From positions 6,076,001-6,140,000 of the forward strand of contig NZ_CP034689.1 of assembly GCF_003994415.1 (NCBI RefSeq): a stretch of DNA of 64,000 nucleotides, given 5' to 3'. Under the pieces are notes generated by a model. That model ran no database searches and had not been told where the DNA came from. It worked only from the letters and a program-made list of their open reading frames with translations. Below, piece after piece: positions 42,128 through 50,382 of the stretch. The translations under genes and the position numbers were made by a program. Within the stretch, counting starts at the first letter, position 1. Each line of letters begins with the position of its first letter. This DNA comes from Achromobacter spanius. GTDB lineage: Bacteria > Pseudomonadota > Gammaproteobacteria > Burkholderiales > Burkholderiaceae_B.

Positions 42128-43101
42128 TGCGCATGAATCGACAACTCTTACCCTGGGCGCTGCTGCTTGCGGTGGCGCTGGCGGCGCCCTGGTTGATGGA
42201 AGACCAGGGCTATGCCATACGCGTGGTGACGCTGGTGATGCTGTTCGCGGCGATGGGCCAATCGTGGAATATCGTGGGCGGGCTGGCGAATCAGATCTCG
42301 TTGGGCCATGCGGCCTTCTTCGGTCTGGGCGCGTACACGTCCACGCTGTTGCTGATGCGCTATGGCATTTCGCCGTGGTTGGGCATCGTGGCCGCGATGG
42401 CGGTGGCGGCGGTGGCGGGCGCGCTGCTCAGCCTGCCCACCATGCGGCTGCGCGGGCATTACTTCGCGCTGGCAACCTTGGCGTTTGGCGAAGTGCTGCG
42501 AGCCATCGCCAACACCTGGGCGTCCGTCACGGGCGGGCCGGTGGGCCTGTCCATTCCGTTTGCCGAAGGCTGGGCGCAGATGCAATTCAAGTCCAGCATT
42601 CCGTACTACTACCTGATGCTGGGGGCCGCCATCATCACGTCCGTGGTCTTTGCGCTGATCAGCCGGTCGCGGCTGGGCTACCGCTTGCGTGCGGTGAAGG
42701 CCAACCCGCAAGCGGCGGAAGTGATCGGCGTGAACACCGCGCAAACGCGCATCCTGGCCGCCGTGGTGTCCGCCGCGCTGATGGGCGCCTGCGGCACGCT
42801 GTACGCGCAGTTCATCTACTTCTTCGACCCGGACACGGTGTTCTCGCTGGTGGGTGTGTCGGTGCGCGTGGCGCTCATCTGCATCATCGGCGGCGTGGGC
42901 ACGGTGGCGGGGCCGTTGATCGGCGCGCTGGTCATCATTCCGTTGGAAGAGGTGTTCAACGATTGGCTGTCGGGCCACACGGCCGGGGTGTCGCAGTTGG
43001 CGTTCGGCCTGATATTGATCGCCATCATCCTGATCGAGCCGCGCGGCCTGTCGGCGCTGTGGACGCGGCTGCGCAACCTGACCCGGGGCCAGCATGCCTG
43101 A
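42124..43101 (+). CDS. livM: Branched-chain-type ABC permease (LivM)
   Basis: The product has 325 residues and about nine membrane segments. Seen: GQSWNIVGGLANQISLGHAA and the LRGHYFALATLAFGEVLR motif of LivM, with GGVGTVAGPLIGA near residue 260. ATG 42124 overlaps the livH stop; a second ATG lies at 42127. The end overlaps livG by 8 bp. Confidence 0.93.
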   Translation: MMRMNRQLLPWALLLAVALAAPWLMEDQGYAIRVVTLVMLFAAMGQSWNIVGGLANQISLGHAAFFGLGAYTSTLLLMRYGISPWLGIVAAMAVAAVAGALLSLPTMRLRGHYFALATLAFGEVLRAIANTWASVTGGPVGLSIPFAEGWAQMQFKSSIPYYYLMLGAAIITSVVFALISRSRLGYRLRAVKANPQAAEVIGVNTAQTRILAAVVSAALMGACGTLYAQFIYFFDPDTVFSLVGVSVRVALICIIGGVGTVAGPLIGALVIIPLEEVFNDWLSGHTAGVSQLAFGLILIAIILIEPRGLSALWTRLRNLTRGQHA

Positions 43102-43834
43102 CATCCTGAAAGTCTCGAACATCCAGCGCCGCTTCGGCGGCCTGAAGGCGGTGGACGACGTGTCGTTCAGCGTGGCGCGCGGCGACATCCTGGGGCTGAT
43201 CGGGCCGAACGGCGCGGGCAAGACCACGGTGTTCAACCTGCTGATGGGCTTGTACGCCAGCCAGGGCGGGCGCATCGAACTGGAAGGCCGCGACGTCAAC
43301 GGCCTGCGCCCCCACCAGATCGCGGCGCTGGGCATGACCAAGACCTTCCAGAACGTCGCGCTGTTTCCCGAGATGACGGTGCTGGACAACGTGCTGGTGG
43401 GCGGCCTGCTGCGCCACGACGTGCCGCGCGCCCGCCAGGTGGCGCGCGACAGCCTGGACCGCGTGGGCCTGTCCGCCATTGCCACCAAGCCCGCCGGCGA
43501 ACTGTCGTTTCCCGAACAGGCGCGGGTGGAACTGGCGCGCGCGCTGTGTACCAACCCCCGGGTCTTTTTGCTGGACGAGGTGATGGCGGCGCTGAACGAG
43601 GCCGAGATGGACACCATGCTGGACCTGATCCGCACGCTGCGCGATGAATCCGGCATCAGCTTCATCGTGGTGGAACACCACATGCGCGCCATCATGCGGC
43701 TATGCAACCGCATCCTGGTGCTGTCGTTCGGCCAGAAGATCGCTGAGGGCAGCCCCGCCGAAATCGCGGCGAACCCCACGGTGATCGAGGTCTACCTGGG
43801 CAAGTCGATGGAACACGTGGAGGCCAGCGCATGA
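43094..43834 (+). CDS. livG: Branched-chain-type ABC ATPase (LivG)
   Basis: The product has 246 residues. Seen: Walker A GPNGAGKTT, the LivG-type FNLLMGLY region, Walker B VFLLDEVM, and VEHHMRAIM at the H-loop. The signature region (GELSFPEQARVELARAL) departs from the usual LSGGQQ but keeps its position; this is a visible variation that may lower ATPase pairing strictness. It overlaps livF by 4 bp. Confidence 0.9.
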   Translation: MPDILKVSNIQRRFGGLKAVDDVSFSVARGDILGLIGPNGAGKTTVFNLLMGLYASQGGRIELEGRDVNGLRPHQIAALGMTKTFQNVALFPEMTVLDNVLVGGLLRHDVPRARQVARDSLDRVGLSAIATKPAGELSFPEQARVELARALCTNPRVFLLDEVMAALNEAEMDTMLDLIRTLRDESGISFIVVEHHMRAIMRLCNRILVLSFGQKIAEGSPAEIAANPTVIEVYLGKSMEHVEASA

Positions 43835-44544
43835 GCCTATTGCAGATTCAGGGGCTGACCGCCTCTTACGACCGCAGCCCGGTCTTGCACGACGTGTCGC
43901 TGGAGGTGCCGCAAGGTGGCTTCATCGCGGTGGTGGGCGCCAACACCGCGGGCAAGAGCACGCTGCTGCGCTGCGTATCGGGCTTGCTGGACAAGGTCAG
44001 CGGCAGCATCGTCTTCGACGGGCAAGACATCCTGCGCTTGCCGCCGCACCGCATTCCCGAACTGGGCATTGCCCATGTGCCGGAAGGCCGCCACGTATTC
44101 CCCGAGATGACCGTCGAAGAAAACCTCTACCTGGGCGGCTACACCCGCCGCCGGGACGGCGCGGCGCTCAAGCGCGGTTGCGACGAGGTCTATGCCCTGT
44201 TTCCCCGCTTGCGGGAGCGCCGTCGGCAGGCCGCCGGCACCTTGTCGGGCGGCGAGCAGCAGATGGTGGCGTTCGGGCGCGCGCTGATGCTCAAGCCCCG
44301 GCTGCTGTTGCTGGACGAACCCAGCCACGGCCTGGCGCCCAAGGTGGTCGAGGAAATGCACCAGGCCATGATCGACATCCACCGCAGCGGGCTGACCATT
44401 TTGCTGGTGGAGCAGAACACGCGGCTGGCGCTGTCGGTGGCCGAACACGCCTACGTGCTGCAATCCGGCGCCATGGTGCTGTCCGGCCCCAGCCATGCGC
44501 TGATGGAAGACAGCCGCGTGCGCGAAGCGTACCTGGGGCTGTAG
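43831..44544 (+). CDS. livF: Branched-chain-type ABC ATPase (LivF)
   Basis: The product has 237 residues. Seen: VVGANTAGKSTLLRCVSGL (Walker A with a Thr variant: GANTAGKST), the signature LSGGEQQMVAFGRALML, Walker B LLLLDEPSHGLAP and VEQNTRLAL. It completes the importer and is followed by a 14-bp tandem repeat and a GntR gene. Confidence 0.92.
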   Translation: MSLLQIQGLTASYDRSPVLHDVSLEVPQGGFIAVVGANTAGKSTLLRCVSGLLDKVSGSIVFDGQDILRLPPHRIPELGIAHVPEGRHVFPEMTVEENLYLGGYTRRRDGAALKRGCDEVYALFPRLRERRRQAAGTLSGGEQQMVAFGRALMLKPRLLLLDEPSHGLAPKVVEEMHQAMIDIHRSGLTILLVEQNTRLALSVAEHAYVLQSGAMVLSGPSHALMEDSRVREAYLGL

Positions 44545-44560
44545 CGATGGGGCTGATGCG

Positions 44561-44616
44561 ATGAGGGTAAGGCTATGAGGTTAAGGCGATGAGGTTAAGG
44601 CTATGAGGTTAAGGCT
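44561..44616. repeat. 14-bp tandem repeat, four copies
   Basis: ATGAGGGTAAGGCT, ATGAGGTTAAGGCG, ATGAGGTTAAGGCT and ATGAGGTTAAGGCT follow in phase, starting 16 bp after the livF stop. The unit carries ATG; since 14 is not a multiple of three, successive ATGs fall in different frames. It lies 116 bp before the GntR start. Confidence 0.85.
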
Positions 44617-44731
44617 ATGACCCTGCGCCGGGATATATTGCGTCTTTACGTTGAATCGGCGGTGCGCGGCGCCCTGGCCAAAAGCCTGGACGGCGGCTTG
44701 CGCCCGCCGCCACGCTAAGCGAGAGACAGCC

Positions 44732-45475
44732 ATGCCCACCCCCACCGGTGCGATTTTCGAGAAGCCCACCACCCTGCGTACCCGCGTCGAGGAATACCTG
44801 CGCGGCGCCATCATGGATGGCCACATCAAGGGCGGTGAACGCCTGCGCGAAGTGGAGCTCTGTGAGCAACTGAGCATCAGCCGCAGCACGCTGCGCGAGG
44901 CCCTGCGCACCCTGGAGGCCGAACGGCTGATCTCCATCGAGCCGCATCGTGGCCCCACCGTGGTGCGCATCACGGAAAAAGCGGCTCGCGACCTGTATGC
45001 GCTGCGCGCGCTGCTGGAAGGCTTTGCCGCGCACGAATTCGCGCGGCTGGCCAGCGATGCCGACGTCGCGCGGCTGCGCAAGGCCGTCGATGCCCTGCAC
45101 CGCCAGGCCAAGGGCAGCAACAAGTCGGCGCTGCTGGCCGCCAAGCGCGATTTCTACGACGTGCTGCTGTCGGGCTGTGACAACGACCTGATCAAGGACA
45201 TGCTGCCGGGGCTGCTGTCGCGCATCAATCTGCTGCGCGCCACCTCGTTCGCGCGCCCCGACCGGCTGCCGGAAAGCATGGCCGAAATCGACGACATCTT
45301 CGAGCGCATCAAGGCGCGCGACCCACAAGGCGCCCAAGCGGCCGCACAGAGCCATATCGTGAACGCGGAACGCACCGCGCTCGACGTGCTCAGGCGCCAA
45401 CAAGAGGAGGCATCCCCCCGTGAAGGCGACCGTGCAGGAACTGAGGGCCGTGGCGGCCCTGGCACAGCAGGATAG
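44732..45475 (+). CDS. GntR-family regulator, FCD subfamily
   Basis: The product has 247 residues. Seen: the winged helix with GGERLREVELCEQLSISRST and LREALRTLEAERLISIEPHR (about residues 30-75), then the helical FCD domain with KRDFYDVLLSGCDNDL and AQSHIVNAER. ATG 44732 has GAGAGA upstream. The C-terminal tail after residue 230 (low-complexity Gly/Arg) overlaps the next gene by 56 bp. It most likely binds the two FadR-type operators at 39856-39905 and controls the importer and the divergent decarboxylase/dehydrogenase genes in response to an organic acid. Confidence 0.88.
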   Translation: MPTPTGAIFEKPTTLRTRVEEYLRGAIMDGHIKGGERLREVELCEQLSISRSTLREALRTLEAERLISIEPHRGPTVVRITEKAARDLYALRALLEGFAAHEFARLASDADVARLRKAVDALHRQAKGSNKSALLAAKRDFYDVLLSGCDNDLIKDMLPGLLSRINLLRATSFARPDRLPESMAEIDDIFERIKARDPQGAQAAAQSHIVNAERTALDVLRRQQEEASPREGDRAGTEGRGGPGTAG

Positions 45476-46655
45476 CGAATTCATCAGCGCAGCCAGGGGC
45501 CTGCCCTGCGCCATCTGGCTGCAAGTGGGTGCGGATCCGGAAGACCGGGTTTGCGCCTGGGCCGGCCAGCCCGCCGCCCCCTCGCAGTGCATCGTCATCA
45601 GCGCCTTGCCGGACACCTGGCACAAGCTGATGACCTCCACCCCTCCCCCCGGTTACCACTCCTACACCGCAGCCCATCGCTTTGCGCCGGGCCTGCGTGT
45701 CAAAGGCGACGCGCTGGCCATTGCGCAGGCGCTGCATCCCCTGGAACGGCTGTTTGAAATCCTGCGCGGGCAGATCGAGGACGTTGCGCCCGTCTTGCTG
45801 GACCGCGGCAGCATCACCGGCCATTACGCCACGCTGGACCTGGGCGACACCCGCACTTCCCTGTACGTCGAAACCAGCGGCCTGGCGGACGGCCCGCCGC
45901 TCTTGATGCTGCATACCGCCGGCGCCGATTCCCGCCAGTACCACGCACTGATGGCCGATGCCGAGCTGCGCGCCCAATGGCGAATGATGGCCTTCGACAT
46001 GCCCGGCCACGGCCGCAGCATGCCCCTGCCCGGCCACGCCTGGACCGATACCGGGCTGACCCGCGACGCCTACCTGCACACCTGTCTGGCCGCGATCCGG
46101 CAACTGGCGGGCGCGCCCGTCGTCTTGCTTGGCTGCTCGATGGGCGCGGCGATGGCTTTGGTGATCGCCGCCCGCAGCCCGGCGGACGTGGCGGGCGTGG
46201 TGGCACTGGAAGCACCGGACAAGGCCGTGGGCCGCCGCACGCCCATGCTGTGCCACCCCCAGGTGAATCAGGCGGCGCACAACCCGGCCTATGTGCGCGG
46301 GCTGATGGGCCCCGCCGCCACCTTGCAAGCACGCCGCGAGGCGGCCTGGATCTATGCGCAAGGCGGCTACAACGTGTACGCCAACGACCTCTGGTTCTAC
46401 AGCGAAGACTTCGACGCGTCCCAACACCTGGACGGGCTGGACACGCGCGCGTTCGGTGTATCGCTGCTGACGGGCGCGTACGACTATTCGGCCAGCCCGG
46501 AAGATTCGCGCCGCGTCGCCGCGCGGATCCCCGGGGCGCGCTTTACCGCCATGCCAGACCTGGGCCACTTCCCCATGGTGGAAAGCCCGCAGTGCCTGAT
46601 GCGCTACCTGAAGCCCGAACTCGACCACATCCGCAACACCCGAGGAATCGTATGA
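45420..46655 (+). CDS. Alpha/beta hydrolase with SCP2-like N-terminal domain
   Basis: The product has 411 residues. Residues about 20-120 resemble an SCP2 lipid-binding fold (PCAIWLQVGADPED, then PPPGYHSYTAAHRF, LRVKGDALAIAQALHPLERL). The C-terminal part is an alpha/beta hydrolase: oxyanion loop LLMLHTAGADSRQYH, FDMPGHGRS, nucleophile elbow LLGCSMGAAMAL (GxSxG), and a late catalytic His in PDLGHFPM. The GTG start at 45420 lies inside the GntR gene but has AGGAGG 9 nt upstream; the first in-frame ATG is 70 residues later and would delete the domain. PcaD-like enol-lactone hydrolysis is one option. Confidence 0.82.
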   Translation: MKATVQELRAVAALAQQDSEFISAARGLPCAIWLQVGADPEDRVCAWAGQPAAPSQCIVISALPDTWHKLMTSTPPPGYHSYTAAHRFAPGLRVKGDALAIAQALHPLERLFEILRGQIEDVAPVLLDRGSITGHYATLDLGDTRTSLYVETSGLADGPPLLMLHTAGADSRQYHALMADAELRAQWRMMAFDMPGHGRSMPLPGHAWTDTGLTRDAYLHTCLAAIRQLAGAPVVLLGCSMGAAMALVIAARSPADVAGVVALEAPDKAVGRRTPMLCHPQVNQAAHNPAYVRGLMGPAATLQARREAAWIYAQGGYNVYANDLWFYSEDFDASQHLDGLDTRAFGVSLLTGAYDYSASPEDSRRVAARIPGARFTAMPDLGHFPMVESPQCLMRYLKPELDHIRNTRGIV

Positions 46656-47455
46656 CGCTGCCTGAATACGAAGTCTATGCCTTGCGCTATGCCACTGTGG
46701 CGCGCCGCCGCGCGCAGAACTTCATCACGCCGCCCGATCCGCACGACGGCCCGATGCCGATGGATTATTTCGTCTGGGTCATACGCCGCGACCAGCGCGT
46801 ATGGCTGGTCGACACCGGCTTCAACCAAGCCGCCGCCGACGCACGCGGCCGCGAATTCCTGCGCTGCCCGATCGATGCCTTGAAAAACTTGGGGCTGGCG
46901 CCCGAAGACATCCAGGACGTCATCGTCACGCACCTGCACTACGACCACGCCGGCAACCTGCGCAAATTGCCGCACGCCCGCCTGCATCTGCAAGAAAGCG
47001 AGCTGCACTACGCCTGCGGCTGCAATATGCGTTTCGACATGCTGCGCCACGCCTATGCGGTTGAAGACGTGCTTGATGTGGTGCGGGGCGTGTACGACAA
47101 GCGGGTGGACTTCTACCACGGCCACGATGAACTCGCCCCGGGCCTGCAACTGCTGCACATCGGCGGCCACACGCAGGGGCTGCAAGCGGTGCGGGTGCAT
47201 ACGGCGCGCGGCTGGATCGTGCTGGCCTCGGACGCCAGCCACTACTACGACAACATGGGTTTGGACACGCCGTTTCCCATCGTGCTGAACGTGGCCGACA
47301 TGCTGGCCGGGTACGAGACCCTGCTACGCCACGCCGAGTCGCCGGACCACATTGTGCCGGGGCACGACCCGCTGGTCAGAAGCCGCTACCCAGGCGTCGT
47401 GCAGGGCGACACCGAAATCGTGGCGCTGCACCTGCCGTGCATCCATCCAGCCTGA
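46652..47455 (+). CDS. Metallo-beta-lactamase-fold hydrolase, N-acyl-homoserine-lactonase-like
   Basis: The product has 267 residues. Seen: the dizinc motif THLHYDHAGNL (HxHxDH) near residue 95, GGHTQGLQAV with the third His, LASDAS with the bridging Asp, and PGHDPL with the final His. The layout and the LHLQESEL region match AiiA/AttM-type lactonases. ATG 46652 overlaps the alpha/beta hydrolase stop. A catabolic lactone, rather than a quorum signal, is more likely in this operon. Confidence 0.87.
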   Translation: MTLPEYEVYALRYATVARRRAQNFITPPDPHDGPMPMDYFVWVIRRDQRVWLVDTGFNQAAADARGREFLRCPIDALKNLGLAPEDIQDVIVTHLHYDHAGNLRKLPHARLHLQESELHYACGCNMRFDMLRHAYAVEDVLDVVRGVYDKRVDFYHGHDELAPGLQLLHIGGHTQGLQAVRVHTARGWIVLASDASHYYDNMGLDTPFPIVLNVADMLAGYETLLRHAESPDHIVPGHDPLVRSRYPGVVQGDTEIVALHLPCIHPA

Positions 47456-47480
47456 CGGTGATCCGCCGCGCCTTGCGCAT

Positions 47481-48266
47481 TCAATAGCGCAGTTGCGCGT
47501 CGCGTCCGGCAGACGCCGCCTGCGCCAGCGCCCGCGTAATGATCCTGGTGGACACGTTGGCGAAGTAACGAGCGCCCAAGGCGCCGTACTTCGCTTCGTC
47601 CTCAGGCGTCAGCGCAATGATGCCGGGGCATTTCCCAGCGGATGCAATGGCCTTCAAGCCCTGTTCGATAGCCTGCTGCACGGGCGCGGCCGTCCAGTCG
47701 CTGCCGTGGCCCATCGCGTGGGCCAGGTCGTTCGGGCCGATAAAGACCGCGTCCACGCCCTCCACCGCCGCGATCTCCGCCGCCACCGCAATGGCTTCGG
47801 GGGTTTCGATCATGGCGATGAAGCCGATGCCGTCGTTGCTGCGCTGCGTGTGCCCCGCCCCGCCGAACGCGCCATAGCCGGCCGCGCGCGTGCTGAAGGC
47901 GCTGCCACGGCGGCCCAGCGGCGGGTAGTGCACCATGGCCGCCAGCCGCCGCGCCTGCTCGGCGCTTTCCACCATGGGCACCTGCACCGCGCTGGCCCCC
48001 ATGTCCAGCACGCGTGGCAGATCGTGTTCAAAGCAGCGCACCACCGGCACGATGCCCGCCGCGCGGGCGGCGCGCAGCATGTGTTCGGTGGTGCCGAGAT
48101 CAGCGCTACCGTGCTCGTTGTCCAGAATGATGAAATCGAAACCGGCGTACGCGCACATCTCCACGATGGCCGGGCTGGGCAGCCCGTTGAACAGGCCGCG
48201 CAAGGGCTTGCCGCTGCGCAGCATGTCCGGCAGGCGGCCGTCCAGGGGATGGTGGGAAGGGGTCAT
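47481..48266 (-). CDS. HpcH/HpaI-family class II aldolase
   Basis: The product has 261 residues. Seen: LRGLFNGLPSPAIVEMCAYAGFD at the start (only part quoted by residue), DNEHGS (metal Glu/base region) near residue 48, VQVPMVESAEQARRL, PPLGRRGS, and the metal-ligand IETPEAIAVAAEI, then FIGPNDLAHAMG. These aldolases cleave 2-oxo-acids such as 2-keto-3-deoxy acids. Of two close ATGs, 48266 was chosen because AGGAG is 6 nt upstream; 48272 abuts the ribosome-binding site. It is the last gene of the LacI/HisD-type operon. Confidence 0.9.
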   Translation of the reverse strand: MTPSHHPLDGRLPDMLRSGKPLRGLFNGLPSPAIVEMCAYAGFDFIILDNEHGSADLGTTEHMLRAARAAGIVPVVRCFEHDLPRVLDMGASAVQVPMVESAEQARRLAAMVHYPPLGRRGSAFSTRAAGYGAFGGAGHTQRSNDGIGFIAMIETPEAIAVAAEIAAVEGVDAVFIGPNDLAHAMGHGSDWTAAPVQQAIEQGLKAIASAGKCPGIIALTPEDEAKYGALGARYFANVSTRIITRALAQAASAGRDAQLRY

Positions 48267-48294
48267 GGACATCTCCTATGGCTGGGAAAGGCGA

Positions 48295-49281
48295 TCAGTC
48301 TGCCTGGATACCGGCGTCCTTGATGACCTTGCCCCATTTTTCGATTTCGCTGCGCTGGAATTGCGAAAACGCCGCCGAGCCGCGCCCGTCCGGCGCCACA
48401 CCCAAGGTCAGCAGCTTGGCGCGCACCTCGGGCGTCTTCACGATGGCCGCGAGTTCGCGCGCCAGTCGGTCCACCACGGGCTTGGGCGTACCGGCGGGCG
48501 CGAAGACGCCTTGCCAGGACTGCATTTCAAAGCCGGGCAAACCCAGTTCCGCCAAGGGCTTCACGCCCGGCAGGTCGGCCAGCGGCGCGGCGGACGTCAC
48601 GCCCAGCACCTTGACGCGCTTGGAATCGATCATCGGACGCGCGGCGGCCACGGTTTCAAAGACCATGTCGATCTGCCCGCCTATCAAATCCACCATGGAT
48701 TGCGAGCCGCCCTTGTACACGATCTGCCGCAATTGCGTGCCGGAGATGGACTGGAACAGTTGGCCCGACAAGTGTTGCGAGGTGCCCGCGCCCGCCGTGC
48801 CATAGGTCAGCGTGTCCGGCTTGGCGCGCGCTGCGTCGATTACTTGCTGCACCGTGTTGAAGGGGCTGTCGGCACGCACCACCAGTGCATTGCTGACCAT
48901 GCCAACCAAGGCAATCGGCGTGAAGTCCTTGACCGGGTCATAGCCCAGCTTCTTGATGAAGAACGGGTTCACGGCGTGCGTGGTGATGGTGCCGCCTTCG
49001 ATCGTGTAGCCGTCGGGTTCGGCGCGCGCCGCCAATTGCGTGCCGACGATGCCGGAGACGCCCGGCTTGTTCTCGACGATGACGGATTGACCCAGCCGCG
49101 CGCTCAACTGCTCGGCGAGCAGGCGCGCCACGCCATCAGACACGCCCCCGGGCGAGAACGGCACGATGTATCGAATGTTCTTGGTGGGCCAGGCGGCGGC
49201 GTCGCCTTGGGCGTGGGCCAGGGTGGCGGTCAGGCCGAACGCCGCAACGGCGCTCAGGGTACGGATGAAAATGCTGCGCAT
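48295..49281 (-). CDS. Bug-family (TctC-like) periplasmic solute-binding protein
   Basis: The product has 328 residues with a signal peptide to about residue 24 (ATLAHAQ). Seen: NIRYIVPFSPGGVSDGVARL, VVENKPGVSGIVG, EPDGYTIEGGTIT and VYKGGSQSMVDLIGG. It lies between the LacI regulator gene and the aldolase gene on the same strand, so it is likely the receptor for the operon's substrate. No TctA/TctB gene accompanies it. AGGAGA lies 8 nt before the ATG. Confidence 0.92.
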   Translation of the reverse strand: MRSIFIRTLSAVAAFGLTATLAHAQGDAAAWPTKNIRYIVPFSPGGVSDGVARLLAEQLSARLGQSVIVENKPGVSGIVGTQLAARAEPDGYTIEGGTITTHAVNPFFIKKLGYDPVKDFTPIALVGMVSNALVVRADSPFNTVQQVIDAARAKPDTLTYGTAGAGTSQHLSGQLFQSISGTQLRQIVYKGGSQSMVDLIGGQIDMVFETVAAARPMIDSKRVKVLGVTSAAPLADLPGVKPLAELGLPGFEMQSWQGVFAPAGTPKPVVDRLARELAAIVKTPEVRAKLLTLGVAPDGRGSAAFSQFQRSEIEKWGKVIKDAGIQAD

Positions 49282-49359
49282 GGGTGTGTCTCCTGCTGAG
49301 AGTGTTGAGCGCGTCTGTTGCGCGCTTTGCGTTGTTGCCGGTAAAAAAACAAAAGGAAA

Positions 49360-50382
49360 TCAGGGTCCTGCCCGAACGGTGGCGCGTTCGATCAGGCTGC
49401 ACGGCACGACGATGTCGCGCGGTCGTAGTTCGGCCTGCATCTGCTCACGCAGCAAGGCCACCGTGGCGTCCACCATGGGTTCGACCTGCTGGCGTATTGT
49501 CGTCAGGCGGTAGGCGCCCCATGCCGCTTGCGGCACATCGTCGAAGCCCACTACCGCCACGTCTTGCGGCACGCGCACGCCGAGTTCCTGGCGCAGCACA
49601 TCCAAGGCCGCAATCGCCATGTGGTCGTTGCCGGCAAAGAGCGCGTCGGGTGCGTTGGACGCTTCGCCAGCAAATAGCCGGCGCACTGCCTCTTGCGCGC
49701 GGTCAAAGTCGTAATGGCCCACTTCGCGCCGATGCAGCGCGTGGCCCAGTTCGTGCAGGCCGTCGACAAAGCCGCGTTCGCGCTCGATGCTGGTCGATGA
49801 ATCTTCCAGGCCCGCCAAGTAAGCAAAGCGCCGGTAGCCGCGTTCCACCAACAAGCGCGCCGCCATCTGGCCGCCCGCGTAGTTGTCCGACGTGACCGAG
49901 CTGCTGGCATGCCGCGCCAAGCCGCCCAGAATGGACACGCGGTTGAACTGCACCACCGGCACGCCGACCTCGGCACAACTGCGCGCCACATTCGATGACA
50001 GCATGGCGGACGCCATGACGATGCCGTCCACCTGGTATTGCAAAATTTCCGCCAGCACACCGTCGGCCGCCTCATCGACTTCCGCGATGAACATCAGCAC
50101 GTGATAGCCCTCTTTCTGCAGCTTCTGCGACAGCTTTTCAATCACCAGCGGATAAAACTGGTTTTCCAGATAGCTCATCACCAGCGCCACGATACGGCTG
50201 CGCCGCGTGATCAGGCTGCGGGCCAGCGCGTTGGGCCGGTAACCCAGCTTCTGCGCCGCCGCCAGCACCTTGCGGCGCGTGGCTTCCGACACGCTGGCGC
50301 CCGGCGTGAAGGTGCGGCTGACGGCGGACTGGGACACCTCCGCCAGGTCCGCCACGTCTTGCGCGCGCGGCGCGGTCTTCAT
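49360..50382 (-). CDS. LacI-family transcriptional regulator
   Basis: The product has 340 residues. Seen: the N-terminal helix-turn-helix (QDVADLAEVSQSAVSRTFTP, then SEATRRKVLAAAQKLGYRPN) with the hinge helix NALARSL, and a periplasmic-binding-protein core with GIVMASAMLSS and VAVVGFDDVPQAAW. ATG 50382 overlaps the SDR stop; a 4-codon-upstream ATG at 50394 is less supported. It sits inside the operon it likely controls. A symmetric operator candidate with central CG lies at 52520-52535. Confidence 0.91.
   Translation of the reverse strand: MKTAPRAQDVADLAEVSQSAVSRTFTPGASVSEATRRKVLAAAQKLGYRPNALARSLITRRSRIVALVMSYLENQFYPLVIEKLSQKLQKEGYHVLMFIAEVDEAADGVLAEILQYQVDGIVMASAMLSSNVARSCAEVGVPVVQFNRVSILGGLARHASSSVTSDNYAGGQMAARLLVERGYRRFAYLAGLEDSSTSIERERGFVDGLHELGHALHRREVGHYDFDRAQEAVRRLFAGEASNAPDALFAGNDHMAIAALDVLRQELGVRVPQDVAVVGFDDVPQAAWGAYRLTTIRQQVEPMVDATVALLREQMQAELRPRDIVVPCSLIERATVRAGP

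Noticed and set aside
49335..49360. Intrinsic terminator after the LacI gene
   Set aside because: A T-rich run follows the stop on the minus strand, but only a 4-bp stem could be found upstream of it.
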